From NCBI GenBank assembly GCA_964398185.1, contig CAYNML010000021.1, positions 1 through 64,000 on the forward strand: a stretch of DNA of 64,000 nt, written 5' to 3'. Positions 41,712-50,920 of this stretch are shown piece by piece; position 1 is the stretch's first letter; each line of letters begins with the position of its first letter. Origin of the DNA: Fen-1058 sp964398185. GTDB lineage: Bacteria > Chloroflexota > Anaerolineae > Fen-1058. Both the position numbers and the translations under genes were made by a program. The notes beneath the pieces are model-generated. The model saw only the letters and a program-made list of their open reading frames with translations. It did not search any database and had not been told where the DNA came from.

Positions 41712-42899
41712 ATGAATCTTCGCCTGGCCTTTGTCATCCAGCGCTACGGTCTGGAAGTCGTCGGCGGTGCCGAAACGCTGGCCCGTCAAATCGCCGAACG
41801 TCTGGCGCGTCACTTCACCGTCGAAGTTATCACCACCTGCGCGGTGGAGTACACTACCTGGGCCAACCATTACCTGCCGGGTGAAACGATGCTGAACGGC
41901 GTACGCGTGCGGCGCTTTCGCACCGATCAGCCGCGCCACCCGCAGTTCGATCGGATCTATGCGGAGCTGGAAAAGAACGCCCAGCGGACCATTCTGGATG
42001 AGATCGACTGGATGAAAGCGCAAGGGCCTTGTTCTGCTGATTTGTTGCGCTACTTGCGTGCGGCCGCAGATGATTACGATCTCCTGATTTTCGTCGGCTA
42101 CTTGTATTTTCAGACTTACTTTGGATTGCAAGTGGCGCCGCGGCGCGCCATCCTGATCTCAACCGCGCATGATGAACCACCACTGTATTACAGTTTGTTC
42201 AACACGGTCTTTGGTCTTCCGCGCGGCCTGATTTTCTTGTCGTACGAGGAGCAGCAGTTGGTGCGGCGGCGTTTTACTTTGCCTGCCACCCAGCCGCAGG
42301 CCGTTATCGGCGGCGGCATTACGCTGCCGGATAATGTGGGCCTGGCTGCCTTTCGACAGAAATTCGGACTGAATACTCCCTACCTCCTGTATGCTGGCAG
42401 GATTGATCCCTCCAAGCAGTGCGATGTGCTGTTTCACTGGTTCATACGCTATCGACAGGAGCAGGCCGCTCCGCTGAAACTCCTCTGTGCGGGGCGGTTG
42501 GACATGCCCTTGCCGATTGGCAAAGATATCCATTATCTCGGCATGCTTTCAGAGGAGGACAAATTCGCAGCGATGGCGGGTGCGGCGGTCTTTGTCATGC
42601 CTTCTCCCTGGGAGAGTTTTTCCCTCGCGTCACTGGAAGCATGGGGATTGGGCACACCGGTGTTGGCGAATGCTGCCAGCGCGGTGGTGCGGGGGCACTG
42701 TCAGCGCAGCAACGGCGGATTGTATTACAACTCTTACGCAGAATTTTCCGAGTGCTTGAATCTGTTGTTAACTCGCCCGGACGTGCGAAATCGATTGGGC
42801 CAGAACGGGCAAAGCTATGTCAAAAGCAATTATGATTGGGCCATTATCGAGAGACGTTACATCGATTTTATCCACACAGTTGCCGCTGCCACGATGTAG
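41712..42899 (+). CDS. GT4-family glycosyltransferase
   Basis: 395 residues. LRLAFVIQRYGLEVVGGAET at the N terminus (acceptor-binding GGAE loop), LLYAGRIDPSKQCDVLF and VMPSPWESFSLASLEAWGLG with an EX7E motif. Retaining enzyme. It ends the first run of genes: a 234-base spacer with a possible promoter follows. Confidence 0.93.
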   Translation: MNLRLAFVIQRYGLEVVGGAETLARQIAERLARHFTVEVITTCAVEYTTWANHYLPGETMLNGVRVRRFRTDQPRHPQFDRIYAELEKNAQRTILDEIDWMKAQGPCSADLLRYLRAAADDYDLLIFVGYLYFQTYFGLQVAPRRAILISTAHDEPPLYYSLFNTVFGLPRGLIFLSYEEQQLVRRRFTLPATQPQAVIGGGITLPDNVGLAAFRQKFGLNTPYLLYAGRIDPSKQCDVLFHWFIRYRQEQAAPLKLLCAGRLDMPLPIGKDIHYLGMLSEEDKFAAMAGAAVFVMPSPWESFSLASLEAWGLGTPVLANAASAVVRGHCQRSNGGLYYNSYAEFSECLNLLLTRPDVRNRLGQNGQSYVKSNYDWAIIERRYIDFIHTVAAATM

Positions 42900-43133
42900 C
42901 CTGCTCCCCCAGTATCCACCTTTTTCTCGATTGGCGATCTGAGCCGCCAGCCCTGCCATTCCATCAGAATTCGCACCACCCCACCAATTGTTCCCCAAAC
43001 ATTTCCCAACCAAACTTCTACCCTGTCCAGTACACGAGTAAGGTTGGAATGTTGTCAAAATATTGTATGATTACTTCAAACTTACGGCAAACCGTGGTGT
43101 AATGAAAATAAGCAAATGGGAGAAGATTTCGCG
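42900..43133 (+). promoter_or_regulatory. Spacer with possible promoter for beta-propeller gene
   Basis: The only long spacer within the cluster. It is AT-richer than its flanks. TTGGAA (43044-43049) and TATGAT (43066-43071) are 16 bases apart. GGGAGAAG (43118-43125) is the Shine-Dalgarno of the next gene. I see no gene or terminator in it. Confidence 0.4.
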
Positions 43134-45044
43134 ATGAAGCATCATCTCATGATCGCCATGATACTTGGGGGCGTAGCGCTCGGTGCCTGGCTGGGCGTGG
43201 TCCCCCAACCAATTCAGGCCGACTCGACGGCGGCAGTCACACCTACCATCTGCACGTTGTCGGGAGCGCTCATCAGGCGCGCTGGCCCGGCTGTCGGCGA
43301 TCTGGATCACGACGGCGTCCATGAAATCGTCGTCGCAGGCAGCGATGGCATGGTCTATGCGCTGAACCCGGACTGCTCGCCCGTTTCCGGTTGGCCCAAG
43401 CAAGTCAATGACTATTTTGTGCCGCCGTTGGTGCAGGCCAAATCGGCCACGCAAGATATCGAAAGCACGCCCGTGCTGGCCGATATCGATGCCGATGGCT
43501 GGCTGGAAGTGATTGTGGCGGTCGGCTTCATGCCTCAGGATCATACCAATGGCGGCCTCATTGTCTTTGAGCACAACGGCGTCGTCAAAGCGGGTTGGCC
43601 CAAGATTTCACTGGATCGACATGGCGCTGGTGATCCCCCGTGGAATCCAGATGGCTTCGCTGATGGTGTCTTCACGACTCCCGCGGTTGGCGATGTCGAC
43701 GGAGACGGTCAGCCTGAAATCGTCTATGGCGGCTTTGACAAGTGTGTCTATGTATGGCACGGCGATGGCTCGCCCGCCGCCGGCTGGTGGGACACTGTGA
43801 ATAATCTCCCGGCCCGCTGTCTGGATGACACCGTGTGGTCCTCGGCCGCCTTGGTCGATCTGGATGGAGACGGCATCAAAGACATCGTGCTGGGTACTGA
43901 CGTCCACCCGCAATATGTAGGCGGCTCGGTGTGGGCCCTCAAGGGTAACAACACCATCTTGTGGATTGTCTACACCACCCAGACCATCCAGTCTTCGCCG
44001 GCGGTCGGCGACATCAATGACGACGGCTATCCTGAAATTGTGGTGGGGACTGGCACGACCTATCCGCAAGGCTACATGGGGTACACGGATGGCTATAAAG
44101 TCTATGCCTTCGATCGATTCGGCAATAACCTGCCAGGCTGGCCGCAAGTGACGAATGCCAACATGTTTGCTTCTCCGGCGCTGGCTGATCTTGACGGAGA
44201 TGGCAAGCTCGAAATCTTGATCGGCGGTGGAGCTGAAGGCGATTTTGCGACAGACCGCTGCCTGTATGTGTGGCGACACACCGGCCAGTCTTTTCCTGGT
44301 TATCCGGTGACCGTCAAACGTGCTGTGCTATGGTCAAGCGGGCAAGTTCCGGCTGGTTTGCCCTATGTGCCCATCGTGGCTGACTATGACAGCAACGGTG
44401 TATTGGATGTGTTCATCGTTTCCACCGGGGCTTGGGGTGTTTCCGCCTTCCCTTATAATAACCCGGGCGCTCTGGACCCTACCAAGTACCTTTCGAATAA
44501 TCAGCTATTCGCGCCTCCGTTGATCACGAACTTGTATGGCGATCATCGTCTGCACATGATCGTCGGCGGGGCCACTGCCACTGGCGCCAACGGGGCAGTC
44601 TATATCTGGAAGCTGAGCGACGCCAGCAGCGGGGCGCGGCCCTGGCCTATGGCGCGGCGCGACAGCAATCGCACCGGCGCGGTTCCCCGGCCTGCCAGGT
44701 TGGAAATCTCTGCGCAAGCGCTATACCTTTTGCATCAAACCGGCACAACCAGCCCGGCGCACGCAACTCTCAATATTTCCAACGGCGGTGATGAAGCCTT
44801 CTCCTGGAGTGTAACGTCCAAGCCGGCCGGCGTCACGGTGTCGCCTTTGTCCGGGACCGCCAATCAGACAGTATGGATCAGCGTCACCACCACTGGCAAG
44901 CCAAATGGCGCCAACGCCATCGGCAATATTACCATCAGCGCCACATCGTCCGGCCAGGTCGCGATGAATTCACCGCGCTCAGTCCCCGTTACGCTGTGGA
45001 TCGGCGAGGTCAAACACATTTACTTGCCGCTTGCTCTCAAGTAA
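43134..45044 (+). CDS. Secreted seven-repeat FG-GAP/VCBS beta-propeller protein
   Basis: 636 residues with signal peptide (1-24 or so). Seven repeats of the type SPAVGDINDDGYPEIVVGTG, each with a Ca-binding D-x-D-x-DG loop, form a complete seven-bladed propeller (about 40-470). A BACON-like beta domain follows (about 525-620), and the C terminus is HIYLPLALK, the same motif as other secreted proteins here. Probably a surface adhesion or glycan-binding protein. Starts a new transcription unit. Confidence 0.87.
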   Translation: MKHHLMIAMILGGVALGAWLGVVPQPIQADSTAAVTPTICTLSGALIRRAGPAVGDLDHDGVHEIVVAGSDGMVYALNPDCSPVSGWPKQVNDYFVPPLVQAKSATQDIESTPVLADIDADGWLEVIVAVGFMPQDHTNGGLIVFEHNGVVKAGWPKISLDRHGAGDPPWNPDGFADGVFTTPAVGDVDGDGQPEIVYGGFDKCVYVWHGDGSPAAGWWDTVNNLPARCLDDTVWSSAALVDLDGDGIKDIVLGTDVHPQYVGGSVWALKGNNTILWIVYTTQTIQSSPAVGDINDDGYPEIVVGTGTTYPQGYMGYTDGYKVYAFDRFGNNLPGWPQVTNANMFASPALADLDGDGKLEILIGGGAEGDFATDRCLYVWRHTGQSFPGYPVTVKRAVLWSSGQVPAGLPYVPIVADYDSNGVLDVFIVSTGAWGVSAFPYNNPGALDPTKYLSNNQLFAPPLITNLYGDHRLHMIVGGATATGANGAVYIWKLSDASSGARPWPMARRDSNRTGAVPRPARLEISAQALYLLHQTGTTSPAHATLNISNGGDEAFSWSVTSKPAGVTVSPLSGTANQTVWISVTTTGKPNGANAIGNITISATSSGQVAMNSPRSVPVTLWIGEVKHIYLPLALK

Positions 45045-45066
45045 AATAACGGGGCGAGAACATGTT

Positions 45067-46320
45067 GTGAAAGCCCTCTTCTTGACGCCAGCCTTCCCGC
45101 CTTTTCCAGGCGGCGGAGAACGTTACGCTCACGCACTCGCGCTGCAGTTGTTGCGGCGCGAGTGCGCTGTCACGGTTGTCACCAGCACAGCTGAACGCGA
45201 GCAGGACTTCTGGCAGGCGGCCGCTCACCCGCATCAGATGCGCGAGACTGTCAAAGCGAACCTGCGCGTGATGCGCTGCCCGCTGCGCGGTTTGCCCGGC
45301 GGCCGTTCCGGCTTGCTGATCTGGCGCAAGGCCATGGTACTCCTCTCGGCGCTGCCGGGCGATCAATCGCGTGTGTTGATGCACATGGCGCGCTTCATCC
45401 CGCCGCTAGCCGGCCTGGAAACTGCGCTGGCACAGCTGCCCGATCGGTTTGATGTGATCCACGCGTTCAACCTGTCGTGGGAATATCCACTGGTCGCCGC
45501 GTGGCGCTTGGCGCAGCGCACCCGCACGTCGTTGATCGTGACGCCGTTCGCGCATTTGGGGACGGGCCGGCGCGATCGGGTAGCGCGCAATTCCACAATG
45601 GATCATCAACTGCGCCTGTTGCGTGAAGCCAGCGCTGTCCTCACCTTGACCGAGATCGAACGCCAGGGCTTAGGCGACTATGGCCTGGCGCTCGATCGCA
45701 TGATCACAATTGGCGGCGGATTGGATGAAGTACCACCCCCGCTGCACGGCGAAGATGTTGTGGCGCACTATCGCTTGCCGCAGCCCTTCATCGTCTTCGT
45801 AGGCCGCGCCAGCGATGACAAAGGTGCGCGGCATGCGGCGGAAGCCGTGCTGCTCCTGCGGCACCGGGGCGTCCAGATCACGCTGGCTCTCATTGGATCA
45901 AGCACGCCCGAGTTCGATCGGTTTCGGCAAAGCCTGTCATCTGCCGATCGTGAAGTCATCTGCCCGTTGGGCATCGTGCCGGAAGAGCACAAGCATACAC
46001 TGTTGCAAGCCAGCAGGCTCTTGGTGTTGCCGTCACGCACTGACTCGTTTGGTATCGTCATCTTGGAAGCGTGGGCGCACGGCAAGCCCGTCATCGGCGC
46101 GCGCGCGGGCGGCATTCCCGACGTGATTGATGATGAACGCACCGGCCTGTTGGTGAACTATGGCGATGTGACGGGACTGGCTCAAGCCATTGAGCGCCTG
46201 ATCCACGATGATGCCTTGTGTCGTGAGCTGGGGCAGCAGGGGCAGGCCAAGTTGGCGGCAGAGTATACTTGGGAACGCGTGGCCGACAAAGTTCTGGCTG
46301 TTTATCAGCGTGCGAGTTGA
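45067..46320 (+). CDS. GT4-family glycosyltransferase
   Basis: 417 residues from a GTG at 45067. FLTPAFPPFPGGGERYAHAL at the N terminus, a GRASDDKGARHAAEAVLLLR segment and RTDSFGIVILEAWAHGKPVI with a DX7E variant of the EX7E motif. Retaining enzyme, 22 bases after the propeller gene. Confidence 0.93.
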   Translation: MKALFLTPAFPPFPGGGERYAHALALQLLRRECAVTVVTSTAEREQDFWQAAAHPHQMRETVKANLRVMRCPLRGLPGGRSGLLIWRKAMVLLSALPGDQSRVLMHMARFIPPLAGLETALAQLPDRFDVIHAFNLSWEYPLVAAWRLAQRTRTSLIVTPFAHLGTGRRDRVARNSTMDHQLRLLREASAVLTLTEIERQGLGDYGLALDRMITIGGGLDEVPPPLHGEDVVAHYRLPQPFIVFVGRASDDKGARHAAEAVLLLRHRGVQITLALIGSSTPEFDRFRQSLSSADREVICPLGIVPEEHKHTLLQASRLLVLPSRTDSFGIVILEAWAHGKPVIGARAGGIPDVIDDERTGLLVNYGDVTGLAQAIERLIHDDALCRELGQQGQAKLAAEYTWERVADKVLAVYQRAS

Positions 46321-46325
46321 CGTCC

Positions 46326-47582
46326 ATGCGTGTGCTGCATATTGTTCATCAATATCCCCCGGAATTCGTCGGCGGCACTGAGCTTTACACTCAGACGGTC
46401 GCGCAGTCACTGGCGGCGTGCGGGCATGCCGTCTCGGTGTTTGTTCCCTCGTCGCATGCAGCCGATCTGGCTTTGACTGACGAATCTGGTGTGCGCGTGC
46501 ATCGAGTTCCGCTTGGTCCGCGCAGCGCGAACGCGGTGTTCTTGTCCACCTTTTCTCAGCGCACCTTGTCTGCCGGCTTCGCGAGAGTCTTGCAGCAGGA
46601 ACGACCGGACCTTATTCACCTTCAACACCTGATGGGATTGCCCGCGCGTCTGATCGATCAGATCGCAGCCGCTGGAATTCCCTTTGTTGCCACCTTGCAC
46701 GATTACTGGTATGTGTGTGCCAATGCCCAGTTATTGACGAATACCCGGCAGGAGATTTGCGCCGGGCCGCGCGGGTGGATCAATTGCGGGCAGTGCGCGC
46801 TGGCGCGCGCCGGCCATCCCGATTGGCAAGTGCTGGCCCCGGCGGCTGCTCCGCTGCTGGGCTATCGTCATCACCTGCTGCGCCGCGTGCTGGAACGCGC
46901 CGCGCACTTGATTGCGCCCACGGAGTTTGTGCACGAGACGTATCGTCGCTTGGGCGCACCCACCGATCGGGTGCACGTGATTCCGCACGGCATCGAATTG
47001 CCTGCTGAGCTGCCGCCGATCGTGCCGCGCTCGACCCCTGCGTTGCGTGTGGCCTACATTGGCGGATTGTCGTGGCAGAAGGGCGTGCACACCGTCATCG
47101 AAGCCGTCAACGGCTTGCCGCCAAAGGCAGTGCAGCTCACCATCTACGGCGACCTGAACGCCTTCCCAGATTACGTGGCCCGGCTTAAACAGCTGACGCA
47201 ACAGCCATCGATTCAGCTGGCGGGGCGCCTGGCGCGCGCCGGGTTGTGGCAGGTGCTGCGCGCCACCGATGTGATCGTCGTGCCGTCGTTGTGGTATGAG
47301 ACGGCTTCGCTGATCGTGCAGGAAGCCTTTGCGGCCGGCGTGCCGGTGCTGGCGTCGGATTTGGGCGCGCTGCGCGAAAGAGTGCGCCACCAGCTCGACG
47401 GCTTGCTTGTTCCCGCTGGCGATGCGGCGGCCTGGCGCAATGTCTTGCAACGCTGCCTTGACGAACCGGATTTGCTGCCGCGTTTGCAGCAGGGCATTGG
47501 CCCGGTCAGATCGCTCACCGAACATCTCATCGATCTGGAAGCACTTTACTCCAAAACCGTGGCAGCCGCGCCGCGGCCATAG
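46326..47582 (+). CDS. GT4-family glycosyltransferase
   Basis: 418 residues from the ATG at 46326. VLHIVHQYPPEFVGGTELYT is a standard GT4 start, with YIGGLSWQKGVHTVIEAVNG and VPSLWYETASLIVQEAFAAG in the donor-binding half. A Cys-rich patch (CANAQLLTNTRQEICAGPRG, then CGQC, about 142-169) matches a motif in GT4 proteins that act near PEP or lipid-linked acceptors. Five bases from the previous gene. Confidence 0.93.
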   Translation: MRVLHIVHQYPPEFVGGTELYTQTVAQSLAACGHAVSVFVPSSHAADLALTDESGVRVHRVPLGPRSANAVFLSTFSQRTLSAGFARVLQQERPDLIHLQHLMGLPARLIDQIAAAGIPFVATLHDYWYVCANAQLLTNTRQEICAGPRGWINCGQCALARAGHPDWQVLAPAAAPLLGYRHHLLRRVLERAAHLIAPTEFVHETYRRLGAPTDRVHVIPHGIELPAELPPIVPRSTPALRVAYIGGLSWQKGVHTVIEAVNGLPPKAVQLTIYGDLNAFPDYVARLKQLTQQPSIQLAGRLARAGLWQVLRATDVIVVPSLWYETASLIVQEAFAAGVPVLASDLGALRERVRHQLDGLLVPAGDAAAWRNVLQRCLDEPDLLPRLQQGIGPVRSLTEHLIDLEALYSKTVAAAPRP

Positions 47583-47598
47583 TTGTTGCGCGCGGGTT

Positions 47599-47627
47599 TT
47601 GACAACCCTCTCGCTCGCTCTTATAAT
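47599..47627 (+). promoter_or_regulatory. Consensus promoter, leaderless start
   Basis: TTGACA (47599-47604), 17-base spacer, TATAAT (47622-47627), a perfect consensus. The start codon at 47637 is only 10 bases further, so the mRNA begins at or very near the ATG. No Shine-Dalgarno is visible. Confidence 0.85.
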
Positions 47628-47636
47628 CCCGCTGTC

Positions 47637-49781
47637 ATGACATCACTTGTTCCCTCGGCTGGCCCGCTGCCGGGCATGATCTTGGCCTTCAGCTTGATCA
47701 TGAGCGGGCTGGGCATATCCCTGGCGGTAGGGCTGCTCCGCGCGCGTCCTCAGTTGGATTGGATTGAGTTCGGTTTCATTATTTTCATGCTCAGCACCGG
47801 CCTGGCCTTGTGCGGCGGGTTGATTCTGGCGTGGTTGGGCTGCTTCTCGCTGGGACGGCTCACGGTGATTATGGCCGTGCTGGCGCTGGTTGGTTGGGGC
47901 GTGGCCTGGCGGCGAGGGATGATCCCAACCTGGCGCAATGTATCACGGCCTGCGCGCGCCGAAGCGGCATTGATCGGTTGGCTGGCGCTGTTGAGTGTGA
48001 TCTATTTCCGCCCGCACGAATTCATTCACGGCGCAGCAGATGCCGGTGTATACATGAACATGGGATCGCACATCGCCCGATCGGGTCAGCTGCTCATCGA
48101 CGACCCGCTCATCGCCCAATTAGATTCGTCCTTATATCCGGTGTTTTTCCGCGAGCAACAGCCGGGCGATGTGACACGGTACAATTATCTGGCGGGCTTC
48201 TACGTCAGTGACACCGTACCGGGGCAGATCATTCCGCAGTTCTACGCGTTGCAAGCTGTTTCGATTGCCATCTTGACCGCCATCGGCGGTGTGTCGTGGG
48301 GCTTGTTGAGCACACCGTTGTGGGGGCTGATCGGGATTGCCGCCGTCTATTTTCTGGCGCGCGGCTTGTTTGGCCGGCGCGCGGCGTTGTTGACGGCGCT
48401 GCTGTTGGGTGTGGTCATCCTGCAGAACTGGTTCGCGCGCTATCCCACCGCTGAGGTGCTTACTCAGAGTTTTGTGTTCGCGGGTCTGTATGCGCTGAGC
48501 AGGGTGTTGTGGCAGCATGAGCCGCATCGTGGGTGGGGGCCGCTGGCCGGGCTATGGCTGGGTCTGGTTTCTTTGATTCGCATCGATATGGTGCTGGTGA
48601 TGGGCGTGCTGGTGATCATGCTCATTGGCTTGGCGGCCGCCCAACGTTGGTCGGCGGGACTGACCGCATTCACGACGACGTTGGGTGTGGTCACGGCGCT
48701 GAGTGTGGTGCATGCCATCTTCTTCGCATGGCCATACACCGTAGATACATTTCGCAATGCTGCCAACATCGTGGTGGGGCGCAATGGCCCCCTGGCGCTG
48801 GGCGCAGGGGTGATCGGACTGGTCGCGCTGATCGGCGGGGCGCGGTGGTTCGATCGGTTGGCCGAGGAACGGCGTCAGCACTGGCTGCGCCGGCTGAGCG
48901 GTGCGCTGATCGCGCTGATCTGTCTCGCCGCATTCTATGCTTACTTTCTCCGCCCCGTCGTCGAATCTTCGGCCATCGTCGACTACTGGTATGGCAGTTC
49001 GCAGTTTACTTCCACCAATCGCGAGAACCTGGTGCGTATCGGCTGGTACGTCACGCCAGTGGGCTTGTTGATCGCGTTGCTGGGTTTGTGTCTGATGCTA
49101 TGGCGCGAGCGCGCGCTGCCGGTCTGGGTGTTTGTTGGTGTGGCGCTGTTATCGACAGTGGTGTACGTAACCAACATCTTGAACAACCCCCATCACATCT
49201 ATGCCATGCGGCGTTACGTGCCCGTCGTGCTTCCGGCGTTGATGATCTGGGGTGGTTACGGGTTGGCGGTGTTGAGCCGCGCGCGCTGGCGCGGGGCGCC
49301 ACTGCTGACGGGGCTGGTGCTGGTGGCCTGGCTGAGCGGCATGATCTGGCAATCGCGCGTGATCTGGCGGCAAGTCGATGATGCGGGCCAGGTGGCCGCA
49401 TTGACGCAGTGGAATCAACAATTGACGCCGGGCGCGGTCCTGCTGTTTGACGATCAAAATCCCGTGGGGTTGGGTGACTTCATCGGCACGCCGCTGCGCT
49501 TCATTTTCGATCATCCCGTATTCGCGTTGCGCAATCCGCAGGCACTAACGCCCGCAGTGCTGCGGGCGTTAGTGCGCGAATGGCAGCAGCAGGGGCGCGC
49601 GGTCTATGTGTTGAGCGAGGCGAGCCAGGATGTTTCCGTCAAGGATGTGCTGCCGCTGGGCGACGCGCAGCGCCTGACTTTTGCGACCACGGTGCTGCTG
49701 CCCACTTACACTGATTATCCCAATCAGGTCGCGCCCAAGCAGTATGATCTGAAAGCGCAGCAAGTTCAGGCGCTCCCGTGA
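47637..49781 (+). CDS. Large polytopic membrane protein (GT-C-like)
   Basis: 714 residues with about 12-14 membrane helices over 1-560, then a soluble C-terminal part (about 580-714). The first large loop has REFIHGAADAGVYMN-type acidic residues and could be the GT-C catalytic loop. Substrate unknown. The gene has its own consensus promoter and is leaderless. Near the 3' end it contains a 34-base perfect inverted repeat (49542-49575). Confidence 0.7.
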   Translation: MTSLVPSAGPLPGMILAFSLIMSGLGISLAVGLLRARPQLDWIEFGFIIFMLSTGLALCGGLILAWLGCFSLGRLTVIMAVLALVGWGVAWRRGMIPTWRNVSRPARAEAALIGWLALLSVIYFRPHEFIHGAADAGVYMNMGSHIARSGQLLIDDPLIAQLDSSLYPVFFREQQPGDVTRYNYLAGFYVSDTVPGQIIPQFYALQAVSIAILTAIGGVSWGLLSTPLWGLIGIAAVYFLARGLFGRRAALLTALLLGVVILQNWFARYPTAEVLTQSFVFAGLYALSRVLWQHEPHRGWGPLAGLWLGLVSLIRIDMVLVMGVLVIMLIGLAAAQRWSAGLTAFTTTLGVVTALSVVHAIFFAWPYTVDTFRNAANIVVGRNGPLALGAGVIGLVALIGGARWFDRLAEERRQHWLRRLSGALIALICLAAFYAYFLRPVVESSAIVDYWYGSSQFTSTNRENLVRIGWYVTPVGLLIALLGLCLMLWRERALPVWVFVGVALLSTVVYVTNILNNPHHIYAMRRYVPVVLPALMIWGGYGLAVLSRARWRGAPLLTGLVLVAWLSGMIWQSRVIWRQVDDAGQVAALTQWNQQLTPGAVLLFDDQNPVGLGDFIGTPLRFIFDHPVFALRNPQALTPAVLRALVREWQQQGRAVYVLSEASQDVSVKDVLPLGDAQRLTFATTVLLPTYTDYPNQVAPKQYDLKAQQVQALP
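49542..49575. repeat. Perfect inverted repeat inside a coding sequence
   Basis: GCACTAACGCCCGCA (49542-49556), 4-base loop GTGC, TGCGGGCGTTAGTGC (49561-49575). Lies in frame within the 714-residue membrane protein. Confidence 0.95.
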
Positions 49782-49789
49782 GTGTGAGC

Positions 49790-50920
49790 ATGAAAATTGC
49801 GATCGTCGGTCCAGCTTACCCGTTCCGGGGAGGCATTGCACACTACACCACGCTGCTGGCCGCGTATCTGGCCGCAGAACATGAGACGCGCTTGTACAGC
49901 TTCAAGCGGTTGTATCCAACGTGGCTGTACCCTGGCCGCAGCCAGATCGATCCATCGGGCAGGCCGCTGGCAGAAATTGCTACACGGCGCTGGCTGACGC
50001 CGTGGTGGCCAGGGAGTTGGCGGCGCGTCACGCAGGACTGGAAAGTGTGGCAGCCCGCGCGGGTGGTGGTGCAATGGTGGGTGCCGTTCATGGCTCCGCC
50101 AACCGCGTGGCTGCTGAAGCGCGCCCGACAGTTACGCCTCCATTCGACGCTGCTGTGTCACAATGTGCTGCCGCACGAACGCAGCCGCATCGATGCGCTG
50201 ATCGTGAAACAGGTCTTGAGCCGCGCCGATCGCTTGCTTGTGCACACGCAGGCGGAATATGAACGGGCGCGAGCGCTGCTGCCTGACAAGCCCATCGTGG
50301 TGTCACCGCATCCTACGTATGCCGAGCTGCCGACAAGCAAGTGGACGCGCGCAGCTGCGCGCGCCGAGCTGCAGCTCGCCGGCAACGTGTTATTGTTCTT
50401 CGGGTTGGTGCGCCCCTACAAAGGCCTGCTCGATCTGATCGAGGCGCTGCCGGCCATACCGGCTGAGCTGGACGTCACGCTGTTGGTGGTTGGCGAAATC
50501 TGGGGTGACGCCGCAATCTATCATGCGCGCGTGAACGAACTGGGCTTGCGTGACAAAGTCCGCTTCATCGATCGCTATGTGTCCAATGCTGAGGTGGCCT
50601 TGTATTTTTCGGCTGCCGATCTGGTGGTGCTGCCTTACCGTGAGGCGACGGGCAGCGGGGTGCTGCAAGTGGCGTTGGGCGCCGGTGTGCCTGTCGTGGC
50701 CACGCGCACCGGCGGCATGGACGAAGTGGTGCGTGATGGCGTCACCGGCTTTCTGATCGATCCCGGTGACGTCGCTGGACTAAGTTGCGCCGTTGCCCGT
50801 TATTTTCAGGAAGATCGATCGGCTGAGTTCCGCCGCAATATTCAGCGCGGGCAAGCGGCGTTTGAGTGGCCGCAGCTGGTGCGGGTGATTACGGCGCCCG
50901 ATCAAGGAGGGGCTGCATGA
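49790..50920 (+). CDS. GT4-family glycosyltransferase
   Basis: 376 residues from the ATG at 49790 (a GTG at 49778 overlaps the previous stop). IAIVGPAYPFRGGIAHYTTL, FFGLVRPYKGLLDLIEALP and YREATGSGVLQVALGAGVPV mark the family. The 'FRGGI' start with an internal His is common in enzymes of capsule clusters. Confidence 0.93.
   Translation: MKIAIVGPAYPFRGGIAHYTTLLAAYLAAEHETRLYSFKRLYPTWLYPGRSQIDPSGRPLAEIATRRWLTPWWPGSWRRVTQDWKVWQPARVVVQWWVPFMAPPTAWLLKRARQLRLHSTLLCHNVLPHERSRIDALIVKQVLSRADRLLVHTQAEYERARALLPDKPIVVSPHPTYAELPTSKWTRAAARAELQLAGNVLLFFGLVRPYKGLLDLIEALPAIPAELDVTLLVVGEIWGDAAIYHARVNELGLRDKVRFIDRYVSNAEVALYFSAADLVVLPYREATGSGVLQVALGAGVPVVATRTGGMDEVVRDGVTGFLIDPGDVAGLSCAVARYFQEDRSAEFRRNIQRGQAAFEWPQLVRVITAPDQGGAA

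Noticed and set aside
29899..45044. YLPLV tail as a sortase LPxTG signal
   Set aside because: There is no LPxTG, no following hydrophobic helix with basic tail, and no sortase in the window.
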